A stretch of 29,211 nt of DNA from Bacteroidaceae bacterium (GCA_900770705.1 CAAGLF010000078.1:1-29211), one strand, 5' to 3'. Counted from the first letter of the stretch, positions 1 through 8,368 are shown. The notes: generated by a model not told the origin, from the sequence alone. Program-made: numbers and translations.

Positions 1-1
1 G

Positions 2-289
2 CTGAGCGAGAGCCAGCACCTGGTAGAAGCCGGCGACAACGTGCAACTGCTTGTTCCCGAAGTGAAAGGCTATACGTTGAAGTCCGTGGAGAATGCCGCT
101 GCCGCTGAAGGCGTAAGTAGCAATGCCGTTGTCAAGTATATCTTCGAGAAGGACGAGCCGGAGGGTATCGAAGGCATTACGGCCGACGAGTTGGACAACA
201 GCCGTATGTACGACGTGAGCGGCCGGCGCCTCGTCCGGATTCCCGCCAAGGGCGTCTATATCATCGGCGGCCGCAAGGTGGTGAAGTGA
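2..289 (+). CDS. C-terminal end of a secreted/surface protein with a sorting-type tail (partial, 5' end outside window)
   Basis: The frame is open from the first bases of the window, so this is the 3' end of a longer gene; 95 residues are visible. The last ~30 residues (MYDVSGRRL...GVYIIGGRKVVK) match the short beta-rich C-terminal tail found on many secreted Bacteroidales proteins, of the type IX secretion sorting or surface-attachment class. A closely similar tail ends the GH95 enzyme at 22452. The part before the tail (VPEVKGYTLKSVENAA...) is not enough to name a family or an enzymatic role. A GTG at 41 is an in-frame internal codon and not a convincing start, because reading continues upstream. 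A strong hairpin with a T run follows 18 bases after the stop. Location outside the cell or on the outer membrane is inferred from the tail only. Confidence 0.75.
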   Translation: MSESQHLVEAGDNVQLLVPEVKGYTLKSVENAAAAEGVSSNAVVKYIFEKDEPEGIEGITADELDNSRMYDVSGRRLVRIPAKGVYIIGGRKVVK

Positions 290-306
290 TTCTTTTGTAA
301 AACAGT

Positions 307-347
307 TTTCCTCCGCCGTGGAAAATGCCGCGGCGGAGGAAATTTTT
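307..347 (+). terminator. Rho-independent terminator after the left-edge gene
   Basis: A perfect 12-bp stem (TTTCCTCCGCCG at 307-318 with its complement at 331-342) is extended by two further G:C pairs beyond a G:T pair, with an AAAATG loop, and is followed at once by five T (343-347). It lies 18 nt after the stop at 289. Its right side, GAGGAAATTTTT (336-347), recurs exactly in two other intergenic elements (12036-12047 and 26010-26021), so it also belongs to the mosaic repeat family. Confidence 0.85.
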
Positions 348-387
348 ACAACAAGGCCCGAAGAAAAAAATACAAGGCCCGAAAAAT

Positions 388-429
388 AAATTACCTCGGA
401 GATATTTTTTCGTATCTCCGAGGTAATTT
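388..429. terminator. Likely terminator of mfd (hairpin within mosaic copy 1)
   Basis: A 17-bp perfect stem with an 8-nt loop stands 42 nt downstream of the mfd stop on the minus strand. On that strand the stem is followed by a T-rich run (complement of 381-387), as expected for intrinsic termination. On the plus strand it is followed only by CGTATG, so it is a weaker terminator in that direction. Confidence 0.65.
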
Positions 430-471
430 CGTATGTCTCCGCTTGAGGCGCTGCGAGGGCCGTGCAGAGCC

Positions 472-3400
472 CTACTGCTGCGGCTGCAGCATATTCTCCA
501 GTATGTGGCAGGCTTCGCTGACGCTCGTCACATTCGCCACTGTTGCCCGCTTACGTTCCTCCGGCCTCTGGCCGAACATCTGGCAACGGCGGCCTTGCGA
601 CATAATATATCGGAGGATTTTCCCGAAAGTGTCGCTCAAGAAGAACGGACTGCCCGGCCTGCTTACGAAATACAGCACCATACGCCCGCTTTTCAGCGTC
701 AGCCGCTCACATCCGGCCTTGCGTCCCAGGCGCCGGAGCGTCGTAATCCGCAATAGCTCGTCGGCTTCGGGTGGCAGTGGGCCGAAACGGTCCTCCATCC
801 GGCCTCTGAAGGCTTCCAGCTGCGTGGAATCCATGATTTCGTCCAACTCACGATAGAGCAGCATACGCTCGCTGCTTCCGGGCACGTAGGTTTCGGGAAA
901 ATAAGCCCTCAAATCGCATTCTATCTGGCACTCGTCGACGAACAAGTCGCCATCCGTGGCGCCTTTCCGGCTGATTTCCTCTTCGTACAGGTCGGAAAAC
1001 TCCTCTGTCTTCAGCTCCGTCACGGCTTCCGTCAGGATTTTCTGATAAGTCTCGTAGCCCAGGTCGGCTATGAAGCCGCTCTGCTCCGCTCCCAGCAGGT
1101 TGCCGGCTCCTCTGATGTCGAGATCTTGCATGGCAATGTGGATACCGCTGCCAAGCCCCGAGTAATTTTCGATGGCCTCCAGTCTGCGTCGCGCGTCGTC
1201 CTTCAGAAGGCTGAGAGGCGGGGCGAGCAGATAGCAGAACGCCTTCTTGTCCGAGCGTCCCACGCGGCCACGCATTTGGTGCAGGTCGCTAAGGCCGAAA
1301 TGGTGGGCGCCATCGATGATTATCGTGTTGGCATTCGGAATATCTATGCCGTTCTCGATGATAGTCGTGGAGATCAGCACGTCGTACTCGTAGTTGATAA
1401 AGTCTGTCACCACCTGTTCGAGTTGTGCCGGCGGCATTTGTCCGTGTCCCACGCAGATACGCGCGTCGGGCACGTATTTGTGCACCATTTGCTCCAAGTT
1501 GGCGAGCGCGCTGACGCGGTGTGTGACGATATATGCCTGCCCGTTCCGGCTTAGCTCGAAGTTGATCGCCTCGGCCACCACGTCGTGCGAAAATACGTGC
1601 ACTTCCGTCTGGATGGGCCGCCTGTTGGGCGGGGGAGTCTGTATCACACTGAAATCTCTCGCCCCCATCAGCGAGAATTGCAGCGTGCGCGGAATGGGCG
1701 TGGCCGACATCGTGAGTGTGTCGATGTTGGTACGCATTTGTCGCAGCTTCTCTTTCACGGCTACGCCGAACTTTTGTTCTTCGTCCACGATGAGAAGCCC
1801 GAGATCCTTGAACTTAACGTTTCGTCCGATGAGCTTGTGTGTTCCGATGACGATGTCGGTCTTTCCGGAGGCCAGGTCGGCAAGCACTTGCTTGGTCTGC
1901 GCCGCGCTTTTCGCCCGGCTCAGATAGTCTACCTGCACGGGAAAGTCGCGCAGCCGCTCCGAAAACGTCTTGAAGTGCTGGAGCGCCAGGACGGTCGTGG
2001 GCACAAGCACGGCTACCTGCTTGTTATCGACGGCGGCCTTCAAGGAAGCGCGCACGGCAATCTCTGTTTTTCCAAATCCCACGTCGCCGCAGACGAGTCT
2101 GTCCATCGGACGCTCGCTTTCCATATCGCTTTTCACTTCTTGCGTCACCTTGCTCTGATCGGGCGTGTCTTCGTAGGCAAATCCCGCCTCCAGCGTTTTC
2201 TGCAGGAAAGTGTCCGGCGAAAATGCGAAGCCTTTTTCCGCGCGCCGGCGGGAGTAAAGGCGGATGAGGTCGCGGGCAATGTCCTTTATCTTCGACTTGG
2301 TGCGCTCTTTCAGCTTTTCCCAAGCTCCGGTGCCCAACCTGCTGAGGCGGGGCGGCTCTCCTTCCTTTCCTTTGTACTTGGAAACTTTGTGCAGGCCGTG
2401 GATAGATACGAATACCACGTCGTCGCGCTGGAAAATGAGCTTGATAACTTCCTGCATTGCACCATCGGCGCCCGGCATCCGCACGAGACCGGCGAATTGT
2501 CCGATACCATGGTCGACGTGCACCACGTAATCGCCGATTTCGAACTGCCTGATTTCTTTTAGCGTCAAGGCAAGTTTGCCGTCGCGCGCCTTATCGCTGC
2601 GCAGGTTGTACTTATGATATCTTTCGAACACCTGATGGTCGGTGAAGACGGCGATATGCAGGTCGTTGTCGGTGAATCCTTCGTGTAGTGTGCGCTGAAG
2701 CGGATGGAAGAGGACGGGCGGATTTTCCTGTCCCGAGCTTTCATCGAGTATCGCCTTGAGACGGTCGGTTTGCTTGGTGCTGTCGGCGCAGATGTAGGCT
2801 TCGGTCTTGTCGACGAGGCATTGCGTGAGCAGTTGTCCCAAGAGTTGGAAGTTTTTGTGGAAGAGCGGTTGCGGTTCTGTATGGAAAGGCACGACGGCCT
2901 CGGCCGCAGCCGGCCTTTTCGCTCCGGTTTCCACCCATTGCAGGGGTGTGAGGCGGCGGCGTAGTGCGGCGCCGTCGATGAGGAGGGTCTCGCGCCGGAG
3001 TTGCTGGGTGATGGCGGCGGCTTCGGCCTCGGAGGTGGCTTCGCGCTCGGCGACAGCCTGTCGGGCAAAGCCTTCATCGTAGATTCTCTGCACGCTGTCG
3101 ACCACGAAGTCGGCGTCGGTGCAGACAACGACGGTCTCTTGTGGCAGGAAGTCGGCGAAGGGTACCAGTTCCTCCGTCTGCCGCTCCACTTCGGGCACGA
3201 TGACGGCTTCTTCGAGCCTGTCTTTGGAAAGTTGGTCCTCGACGGTGAAAGTCCGGATGGTCTCAATGTCGTCTCCGAAGAAGTCAAGGCGTACGGGCAG
3301 CTCGGAAGCGAAGGAGTAGATGTCGAGAATGCTTCCTCTCACGGCATATTCTCCCGGTTCGTACACGTAGTCGCGGCGGCGGAAGCCCAGCGCGCTCAGT

Positions 3401-3909
3401 TGTCCGGCCAGTAGGGTGAGGTCGTGGCTGCTTCCGATGGCCAGCCGCAGGGTCTGTGCGTCGTAGTCGGCCTTCGAGGGCACCTTCTCGGCCAGTGCGG
3501 CGGGGAAGGTTACCACTATGCAGGCTTTTGGGCGTGCGGTGTCTCCCTTCAGCCCCTGCAGGCGGCTCAGCACGGCGGTGCGCAGAATCTCGTTGGCGGC
3601 ATCCCGCTGTGCGTACTTCACGGCCCGCCGGAATGTGGAGGGGAAAAAGAGCACGTCGGTATCTCCCAGGAGTTGCACCAGGTCGTGGTAGAAGTAGCCG
3701 GCGGCTTCTTCGTCGTTCAGAATGCAGAGCAAGGGCAGCGTGCAACGGCTGGCAAGCCGTGTCTGGAGGGCGGCTGTCACGACGGCTGTCGCGCTGGCAC
3801 GCAGTCCGTCGCAGAAAATGCGTCGCGGCGCACCCTCTGTGGTCATTTTCGCCAAGGCCGCCACGCCGGGATGCCGTGCGAAGCGGGGCAGGATTGCTGA
3901 TAATTCCAT
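472..3909 (-). CDS. mfd: Transcription-repair coupling factor Mfd
   Basis: Mfd is a DNA translocase that displaces RNA polymerase stalled at lesions and recruits UvrA for nucleotide excision repair. The 1145-aa product is the usual length (E. coli about 1148). Visible parts in order are an N-terminal UvrB-like region, a CarD/RID-type polymerase-interaction region (FEIGDYVVHVDHGIGQF), helicase motif I GDVGFGKTE (Lys614), the DEEQ box (709-712), SATPIPRTL, and the TRG-like region around QMRGRVGRSDKKAFCYLL, then a C-terminal UvrA-binding domain. I chose the ATG at 3909 over the in-frame TTG four codons upstream because a promoter -7 box lies at 3919-3926 and overlaps that TTG. The gene stands alone, convergent with the gene on its left and divergent from malQ. 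Confidence 0.97.
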   Translation of the reverse strand: MELSAILPRFARHPGVAALAKMTTEGAPRRIFCDGLRASATAVVTAALQTRLASRCTLPLLCILNDEEAAGYFYHDLVQLLGDTDVLFFPSTFRRAVKYAQRDAANEILRTAVLSRLQGLKGDTARPKACIVVTFPAALAEKVPSKADYDAQTLRLAIGSSHDLTLLAGQLSALGFRRRDYVYEPGEYAVRGSILDIYSFASELPVRLDFFGDDIETIRTFTVEDQLSKDRLEEAVIVPEVERQTEELVPFADFLPQETVVVCTDADFVVDSVQRIYDEGFARQAVAEREATSEAEAAAITQQLRRETLLIDGAALRRRLTPLQWVETGAKRPAAAEAVVPFHTEPQPLFHKNFQLLGQLLTQCLVDKTEAYICADSTKQTDRLKAILDESSGQENPPVLFHPLQRTLHEGFTDNDLHIAVFTDHQVFERYHKYNLRSDKARDGKLALTLKEIRQFEIGDYVVHVDHGIGQFAGLVRMPGADGAMQEVIKLIFQRDDVVFVSIHGLHKVSKYKGKEGEPPRLSRLGTGAWEKLKERTKSKIKDIARDLIRLYSRRRAEKGFAFSPDTFLQKTLEAGFAYEDTPDQSKVTQEVKSDMESERPMDRLVCGDVGFGKTEIAVRASLKAAVDNKQVAVLVPTTVLALQHFKTFSERLRDFPVQVDYLSRAKSAAQTKQVLADLASGKTDIVIGTHKLIGRNVKFKDLGLLIVDEEQKFGVAVKEKLRQMRTNIDTLTMSATPIPRTLQFSLMGARDFSVIQTPPPNRRPIQTEVHVFSHDVVAEAINFELSRNGQAYIVTHRVSALANLEQMVHKYVPDARICVGHGQMPPAQLEQVVTDFINYEYDVLISTTIIENGIDIPNANTIIIDGAHHFGLSDLHQMRGRVGRSDKKAFCYLLAPPLSLLKDDARRRLEAIENYSGLGSGIHIAMQDLDIRGAGNLLGAEQSGFIADLGYETYQKILTEAVTELKTEEFSDLYEEEISRKGATDGDLFVDECQIECDLRAYFPETYVPGSSERMLLYRELDEIMDSTQLEAFRGRMEDRFGPLPPEADELLRITTLRRLGRKAGCERLTLKSGRMVLYFVSRPGSPFFLSDTFGKILRYIMSQGRRCQMFGQRPEERKRATVANVTSVSEACHILENMLQPQQ

Positions 3910-3918
3910 TTCGAAAGG

Positions 3919-3926
3919 CAAAGGTA
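3919..3926 (-). promoter_or_regulatory. Bacteroidota -7 box of mfd
   Basis: The minus strand reads TACCTTTG, matching TAnnTTTG, and ends only 9 nt before the ATG at 3909. Transcription would start within a few bases of the start codon, giving an almost leaderless mRNA. No clear TTTG -33 box is seen at the normal spacing. Confidence 0.55.
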
Positions 3927-3947
3927 AGAAAAATCCCGGCCGTACGG

Positions 3948-4012
3948 AAAATTACAAGGGCGAAAAGAAAAATTACAAGGCCCGAAAAATTTTTTTCCGC
4001 CCTTGTAATTTT
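3948..4012. repeat. Mosaic intergenic element, copy 2 (between divergent genes)
   Basis: The outer arms AAAATTACAAGGGCG (3948-3962) and their exact complement (3998-4012) form a 15-bp inverted repeat. The interior holds another CAAGGCCCGAA word (3976-3986) and A/T runs. The element lies between the start regions of mfd and malQ, which point away from each other, so it cannot be a terminator for either gene. The 3910-4230 gap contains, from left to right, the mfd promoter, this element, a nested inverted repeat and the malQ promoter. Confidence 0.8.
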
Positions 4013-4018
4013 TTCTTT

Positions 4019-4068
4019 CGCCGCGGAAGTATCGTGGAGATACTGTGGCCGCATTTCGTTCCGCGGCG
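4019..4068. repeat. Nested inverted repeat upstream of malQ promoter
   Basis: A 10-bp outer inverted repeat (CGCCGCGGAA at 4019-4028, complement at 4059-4068) encloses a 6-bp inner stem AGTATC/GATACT (4028-4033 and 4039-4044). It starts 6 bases after mosaic copy 2 and ends about 50 bp before the -33 box of malQ. It could be a regulator-binding site or an extension of the repeat element; the sequence alone does not decide. Confidence 0.5.
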
Positions 4069-4120
4069 GGCGGAGGAAGCAGTGCCTTGGAAAATTTTTG
4101 AAAAAGGGAAAATCGAAATG

Positions 4121-4150
4121 TTTGTATCTGAAAAGTTTTTTCTAAATTTG
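4121..4150 (+). promoter_or_regulatory. Promoter of malQ (TTTG-N18-TAAATTTG)
   Basis: The -33 box is TTTG at 4121-4124 and the -7 box is TAAATTTG at 4143-4150, spaced 18 nt apart, close to the Bacteroidota housekeeping consensus. A start near 4156 would leave a 5' leader of about 75 nt before the ATG at 4231. Confidence 0.75.
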
Positions 4151-4230
4151 GACGCGTTTTGCCAACTGTGGTTGGCAGAACCAATGGGTATCAGTTTTTA
4201 TTTTTTGACACAACAGAAAATTTCATTCGT

Positions 4231-6894
4231 ATGAACCTGACATTCCGAATAGCCTATCGCACGGTGTGGGGAGAGGCCCTGGCCGTGGAGTTCGATGGCG
4301 ACACTTCGCAGCCCATCCTTCTTAGTACGGCCGACGGCGAACATTGGGAAGGCGGTCTGGCCCTGAAGGATACGGACGAGGGCCGGCCTGTGACCTACCG
4401 CTATGCCGTGTACCGCGACGGACGGCTGGTGCGCCGCGAAGGCGGACGTATGCCCCACTTCTTCCGCGCCGCACGTCCGGCAGGCGCCTCCTATGTGCTC
4501 AACGACGCCTGGCGCGACCTGCCTCTGGCCTCCTATCTTTTCTCTTCCGCCTTCGGGGGCAACTATCCCGCCCCGGAGCGCGTCGGCGTGCCCGAAGGGA
4601 AGTCCACGCTCACCCTGCGAGTGCTCTGTCCCTGCCTGAGGGAGCGCAACTGCCGCCTGGCACTGCTCGGACAGGGGGAGGCGCTGGGCAACTGGGAGCC
4701 CGAACGCGCCTTGCTGCCCGAAGAGGTGATGCCCGGCCTCTGGGTGCTTACCGTGAGCGTAGACAAGCTGGCCGATGCCGGCGACTATAAGTTCGCAGCC
4801 CTCCGTGCGGACTCCTTCGACGTGGTAGAGTGGGAGGGGGGAGCCAACAGGCATTTCTATGTGCCTGCCCTGCCCGACGGACTCCACTACTTTCTGCCCG
4901 AACAGGAACTCTATTTCCCCTCCACCGGCCGAAAGGTGGCCGGAACTGCCGTCCCCGTCTTCTCCCTCCGCAGCGAGGGCTCGCAGGGCGTAGGCGATTT
5001 CGGCGATCTCCGCCTGATGATAGACTGGGTGGCCGCCACGAAGCAGAAAGCCTTGCAGATTCTGCCCATCAACGATACGACGAACACCAACAGCTGGCAG
5101 GATTCCTACCCCTACAGCAGTATTTCCATCTATGCCTTCCATCCGATGTACATTGATCTGCGACAGGTGGGCGTACTGGCCGACAACGACCTGCAGGAGG
5201 CCTACGAACGCAAACGCCGGAGCCTCAACGCCCTCGCACAGGTGGACTACGAGGCCGTGAATGCCCTGAAGCACGACTACCTGCGCCACAAGTTCAGCGA
5301 AGAAGGCCGCAAGGTTCTCCAGTCGGACGCATACCGCGAATTTCTGGGCCGCAACGAGAAATGGCTGCTGCCTTATGCCGCCTTCTCCGCCCTGCGCGAC
5401 CGCTACGGGACGCCCGTCTTCAGCGAATGGCCGCAATACAGCGTCTACCGGCCCGAGGAAGTGGCCGCTCTCTGCGCCCCCGGTAGTCCTGTCTGGGAGG
5501 AAACAGGTTATTATTGCTATCTGCAGTATCTTCTGCACGTGCAACTGAAGGCTGTCTCCGACTATGCACGCGTCAAGGGCGTCATACTGAAAGGCGACAT
5601 CCCCATCGGTATCAGCCGCGCCTCGGTAGAAGCCTGGACAGAGCCCCACTATTTCAATATGAACGGCCAGGCCGGCGCTCCGCCCGATGCTTTTTCCGCC
5701 AACGGCCAGAATTGGGGATTTCCTACCTACAACTGGGAACGTATGTCCGAGGACGGTTATCTCTGGTGGAAGCAAAGATTTGCCAAGATGGCCGAATACT
5801 TCACGGCCTACCGCATAGACCACATCCTGGGCTTCTTCCGCATCTGGGAAATACCCGAAAACGCCGTTTATGGCCTGCTCGGACAGTTTTCGCCCGCGCT
5901 GCCGATGTCGCCCGACGAGATAGGCGGTTTTGGCCTGCACTTCCAGAAGGAATTTATGACCCGGCCGTTTATCAACGACGAACTTATCGACCGCCTCTTC
6001 GGCGCAAAGGGCGACTACGCGCGTTCGCATTTCCTCCGCCACGAGCACCACGACATCTATTCGCTGCAGCCCGACTTCGACACGCAGCGCAAGATACAGG
6101 CGGCAGGCCTGCCCGAAGAACTGGCGGAGCCGCTATATGCGCTGGTGAGCAACGTCCTGTTCGTCTCCGACCGCAAAAATCCCGAATTGTATCATCCCCG
6201 CATTGCCGTGCAGGGCGACTACATCTTCTCTCGTCTCAGTGGTGAAGAAAAGGAGGCCTTCAACCGCCTCTACAACCATTATTTCTATGAGCGACACAAC
6301 CGTTTCTGGTACGAAGAGGCTATGAAGAAATTGCCCGAGCTCCTGCGGGCCGCGCCAATGCTTGCCTGTGGCGAGGACCTCGGTATGGTGCCCGACTGTG
6401 TGCCTTGGGTGATGAACGAACTCCAAATAATGAGTCTCGAAATCGAACGTATGTCGAAAAATCCCCGCCACACGTTCGGCCACGTCGGTGAATATCCCTT
6501 CCGCAGCGTCTGCACGATTTCCACCCACGATATGTCGACCTTCCGCGGCTGGTGGAGGGAAGACGCCGAGGCCACGGCGCGCTACTACTACGACGTGTTG
6601 CACCGCCAGGGCCCCGTGCCGGCCGACGCCAGTGCCGATATTTGCGAGCAGGTGGTCCGGACGCATCTCCATGCCCCTTCCTTGCTCTGCATTCTGGCCC
6701 TCCAGGACTGGTTGGGCATAGATGCGGCGGTGCGTCTGCCCGATCCGGACGCGGAGCGTATCAACATTCCCGCCAATCCCCGCCATTACTGGCGTTACCG
6801 TATGCACCTGACCATCGAATCGCTGATGGAGGAAAACGTACTCAACGGGAAAATCCGCGACCTCGTGAGCGGAAGCGGGCGTTCCTCGGACTAA
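4231..6894 (+). CDS. malQ: 4-alpha-glucanotransferase (GH77 amylomaltase, DPE2-like, with tandem N-terminal CBM20)
   Basis: This enzyme transfers glucan segments between malto-oligosaccharides and releases glucose, in the cytoplasm (no signal peptide is seen). The product is 887 aa, much longer than E. coli MalQ, because two starch-binding CBM20-like modules precede the GH77 barrel: about residues 1-95 (MNLTFRIAYRTVWGEAL...) and 125-230 (LGQGEALGNWEPERA... is the classic CBM20 signature). This resembles plant DPE2 and its bacterial relatives. GH77 catalytic residues are visible: nucleophile Asp530 in YRIDHILGFFR, acid/base Glu715 in CGEDLG, and Asp767 in STHDMST. I used the ATG at 4231, since it begins the first CBM20 strand and lies downstream of the promoter; the longer frame from 4159 has no domain support. 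The next gene is a sugar-type MFS transporter, so the pair suggests maltodextrin uptake and processing. Confidence 0.95.
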   Translation: MNLTFRIAYRTVWGEALAVEFDGDTSQPILLSTADGEHWEGGLALKDTDEGRPVTYRYAVYRDGRLVRREGGRMPHFFRAARPAGASYVLNDAWRDLPLASYLFSSAFGGNYPAPERVGVPEGKSTLTLRVLCPCLRERNCRLALLGQGEALGNWEPERALLPEEVMPGLWVLTVSVDKLADAGDYKFAALRADSFDVVEWEGGANRHFYVPALPDGLHYFLPEQELYFPSTGRKVAGTAVPVFSLRSEGSQGVGDFGDLRLMIDWVAATKQKALQILPINDTTNTNSWQDSYPYSSISIYAFHPMYIDLRQVGVLADNDLQEAYERKRRSLNALAQVDYEAVNALKHDYLRHKFSEEGRKVLQSDAYREFLGRNEKWLLPYAAFSALRDRYGTPVFSEWPQYSVYRPEEVAALCAPGSPVWEETGYYCYLQYLLHVQLKAVSDYARVKGVILKGDIPIGISRASVEAWTEPHYFNMNGQAGAPPDAFSANGQNWGFPTYNWERMSEDGYLWWKQRFAKMAEYFTAYRIDHILGFFRIWEIPENAVYGLLGQFSPALPMSPDEIGGFGLHFQKEFMTRPFINDELIDRLFGAKGDYARSHFLRHEHHDIYSLQPDFDTQRKIQAAGLPEELAEPLYALVSNVLFVSDRKNPELYHPRIAVQGDYIFSRLSGEEKEAFNRLYNHYFYERHNRFWYEEAMKKLPELLRAAPMLACGEDLGMVPDCVPWVMNELQIMSLEIERMSKNPRHTFGHVGEYPFRSVCTISTHDMSTFRGWWREDAEATARYYYDVLHRQGPVPADASADICEQVVRTHLHAPSLLCILALQDWLGIDAAVRLPDPDAERINIPANPRHYWRYRMHLTIESLMEENVLNGKIRDLVSGSGRSSD

Positions 6895-6902
6895 GAAAAA
6901 AC

Positions 6903-6936
6903 GGCAAGGGCGGAAATCTATCCTTCCGCCCTTGCC
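6903..6936. terminator. Hairpin between malQ and the MFS gene
   Basis: A perfect 13-bp stem (GGCAAGGGCGGAA at 6903-6915, complement at 6924-6936) has an 8-nt loop. The plus strand has no T run after it, whereas the minus-strand reading is followed by TTTTTT. It therefore looks like an intrinsic terminator facing left, although both neighbours read right. For the malQ transcript it may mark the mRNA 3' end or attenuate reading into the transporter. Its CAAGGGCG core is shared with mosaic copy 2. Confidence 0.5.
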
Positions 6937-7002
6937 ATCGGCCTTTCCCCGGCAGCAGGTCCTGATTTTGCGGCGGCTGCCTTGCTTCCCATATAGTAAA
7001 CC

Positions 7003-8349
7003 ATGAAATCTATACCCGACAAATCTTTTTGGAAGCTTTGGAACATCAGTTTCGGCTTCTTCGGCGTGCAAATCGCCTATGCGCTTCAGAGCGCCAACAT
7101 CAGTCGAATCTTCTCCACGCTCGGTGCCGATCCCCACGACCTGAGTTACTTCTGGATTCTGCCGCCCTTGATGGGCATTGTGGTGCAGCCCATCATCGGT
7201 GCGCTGAGCGACAAGACCTGGACACGCTTCGGACGACGCATTCCCTACCTCTTCGTCGGTGCGCTCGTCGCAGTACTCGTGATGTGTATGCTGCCTAATG
7301 CCGGTAGCTTCGGAATGAGCGTGGCTACCGCGATGATATTCGGACTTGTCTCCCTGATGTTTCTCGATACCAGCATAAACGTGGCTATGCAGCCCTTCAA
7401 AATGATGGTGGGCGACTTGGTCAACGAGCGTCAGAAGGGCTTGGCCTATTCTATCCAGAGCTTTCTCTGCAATGCCGGCTCGCTGGTGGGCTATGTGTTC
7501 CCCTTTCTGCTCACTTGGGTGGGCCTGCAGAACCTGGCCCCCGAGGGAGTCGTGCCCGACACCGTGATCGGTTCGTTTTATGCCGGTGCCGCCATCCTGA
7601 TCCTCTGTGTAGTCTACACTACCCTCAAGGTACGCGAGGATCCGCCCGCACTATACGCTGAATACCACGGGATAAACGACACGAAGGAGCCCGAAAGCGG
7701 CAATATGTTCCACCTGCTTGTGCACGCCCCCTCCACATTCTGGACGGTCGGTCTCGTGCAGTTCTTCTGCTGGGCGGCATTTATGTTTATGTGGACGTAC
7801 ACCGCCGGCAGCTTGGCTGCGGGCGTGTTTGAGGCCCCGACAGTGGTGCGCGACGGCCTGGTAGTGCTCGATACGACTTCGAAAGAATACAATGCGGCCG
7901 GCAACTGGGTAGGTATCGTGTTTGCCGTGCAGGCCATTGGCTCCGTGCTTTGGTCGGTGGTGATACCTATGTTCCGCAACCGCCGCCTGATTTACTCCCT
8001 CAGCCTCGTGCTGGGCGGCGTGGGCTTCTGTTCGATTTACTTTGTCCACGACCCATACGTCCTCTTCGGCAGTTTCGCGCTGATCGGGTGCGCCTGGGCG
8101 GCGATGCTGGCCCTGCCTTTCACCATTCTCACCAACTCGCTGCGTGGCGGGCACTTGGGCACTTACCTCGGGCTCTTCAACGGCACCATCTGCGTGCCGC
8201 AGATTGTTGCGGCGGCCGGCGGCGGACTGCTGTTGCACTGCTTCACGCAACCGGGACAGTTGGCGCCCGAAGTGAATATGCTGGTAACGGCCGGTATCCT
8301 GCTCTTTGTCGGTGCGCTGGCCGTCTGGAATATCCGGGAGAAGGCGTGA
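7003..8349 (+). CDS. MFS transporter, GPH/SLC45-like, probable maltose/oligosaccharide importer
   Basis: This 448-aa inner-membrane protein has about 12 hydrophobic segments from residue 10 to the C-terminus. The first intracellular loop carries the MFS signature GALSDKTWTRFGRRIPY. The N-terminus (FWKLWNISFGFFGVQIAYALQSANISRIFSTLGAD) resembles sugar:proton symporters of the SLC45/GPH type, which carry sucrose or maltose. Specificity is inferred mainly from the neighbour: the amylomaltase gene ends 108 bases upstream on the same strand, and no promoter box is obvious in between, so the two are probably co-transcribed across the hairpin at 6903. The gene is followed by a strong two-way terminator. 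Another hexose or disaccharide substrate cannot be excluded. Confidence 0.85.
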   Translation: MKSIPDKSFWKLWNISFGFFGVQIAYALQSANISRIFSTLGADPHDLSYFWILPPLMGIVVQPIIGALSDKTWTRFGRRIPYLFVGALVAVLVMCMLPNAGSFGMSVATAMIFGLVSLMFLDTSINVAMQPFKMMVGDLVNERQKGLAYSIQSFLCNAGSLVGYVFPFLLTWVGLQNLAPEGVVPDTVIGSFYAGAAILILCVVYTTLKVREDPPALYAEYHGINDTKEPESGNMFHLLVHAPSTFWTVGLVQFFCWAAFMFMWTYTAGSLAAGVFEAPTVVRDGLVVLDTTSKEYNAAGNWVGIVFAVQAIGSVLWSVVIPMFRNRRLIYSLSLVLGGVGFCSIYFVHDPYVLFGSFALIGCAWAAMLALPFTILTNSLRGGHLGTYLGLFNGTICVPQIVAAAGGGLLLHCFTQPGQLAPEVNMLVTAGILLFVGALAVWNIREKA

Positions 8350-8368
8350 CATTTTCTTGCCACGTACA

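Larger units (their letters stand above)
307..429. repeat. Mosaic intergenic element, copy 1
   Basis: This copy lies between the convergent left-edge gene and mfd. It contains, in order, the GAGGAAATTTTT word, two direct copies of CAAGGCCCGAA (352-362 and 373-383, 21 bp apart), and a perfect 17-bp inverted repeat AAATTACCTCGGAGATA (388-404) with its complement at 413-429 around an 8-nt T-rich loop. The 11-mer CCTCGGAGATA inside the arm recurs at 26003-26036. No open frame here looks like a gene. Confidence 0.8.

Noticed and set aside
351..383. CRISPR-like spacing of CAAGGCCCGAA repeats
   Set aside because: There are only two units 21 bp apart here, the words are too short, and other copies are shuffled; no cas genes are present.
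443..3900. Many long open frames on the plus strand opposite mfd (for example 1585-2562 and 3456-4145)
   Set aside because: mfd is a clear full-length gene in the other direction; the plus-strand products lack any recognisable motif and are shadows of its GC-rich codons.
4198..6051. A 617-codon open frame on the minus strand within malQ
   Set aside because: It is antisense to the whole conserved GH77 gene, has no domain signature and no promoter; a by-product of codon bias.
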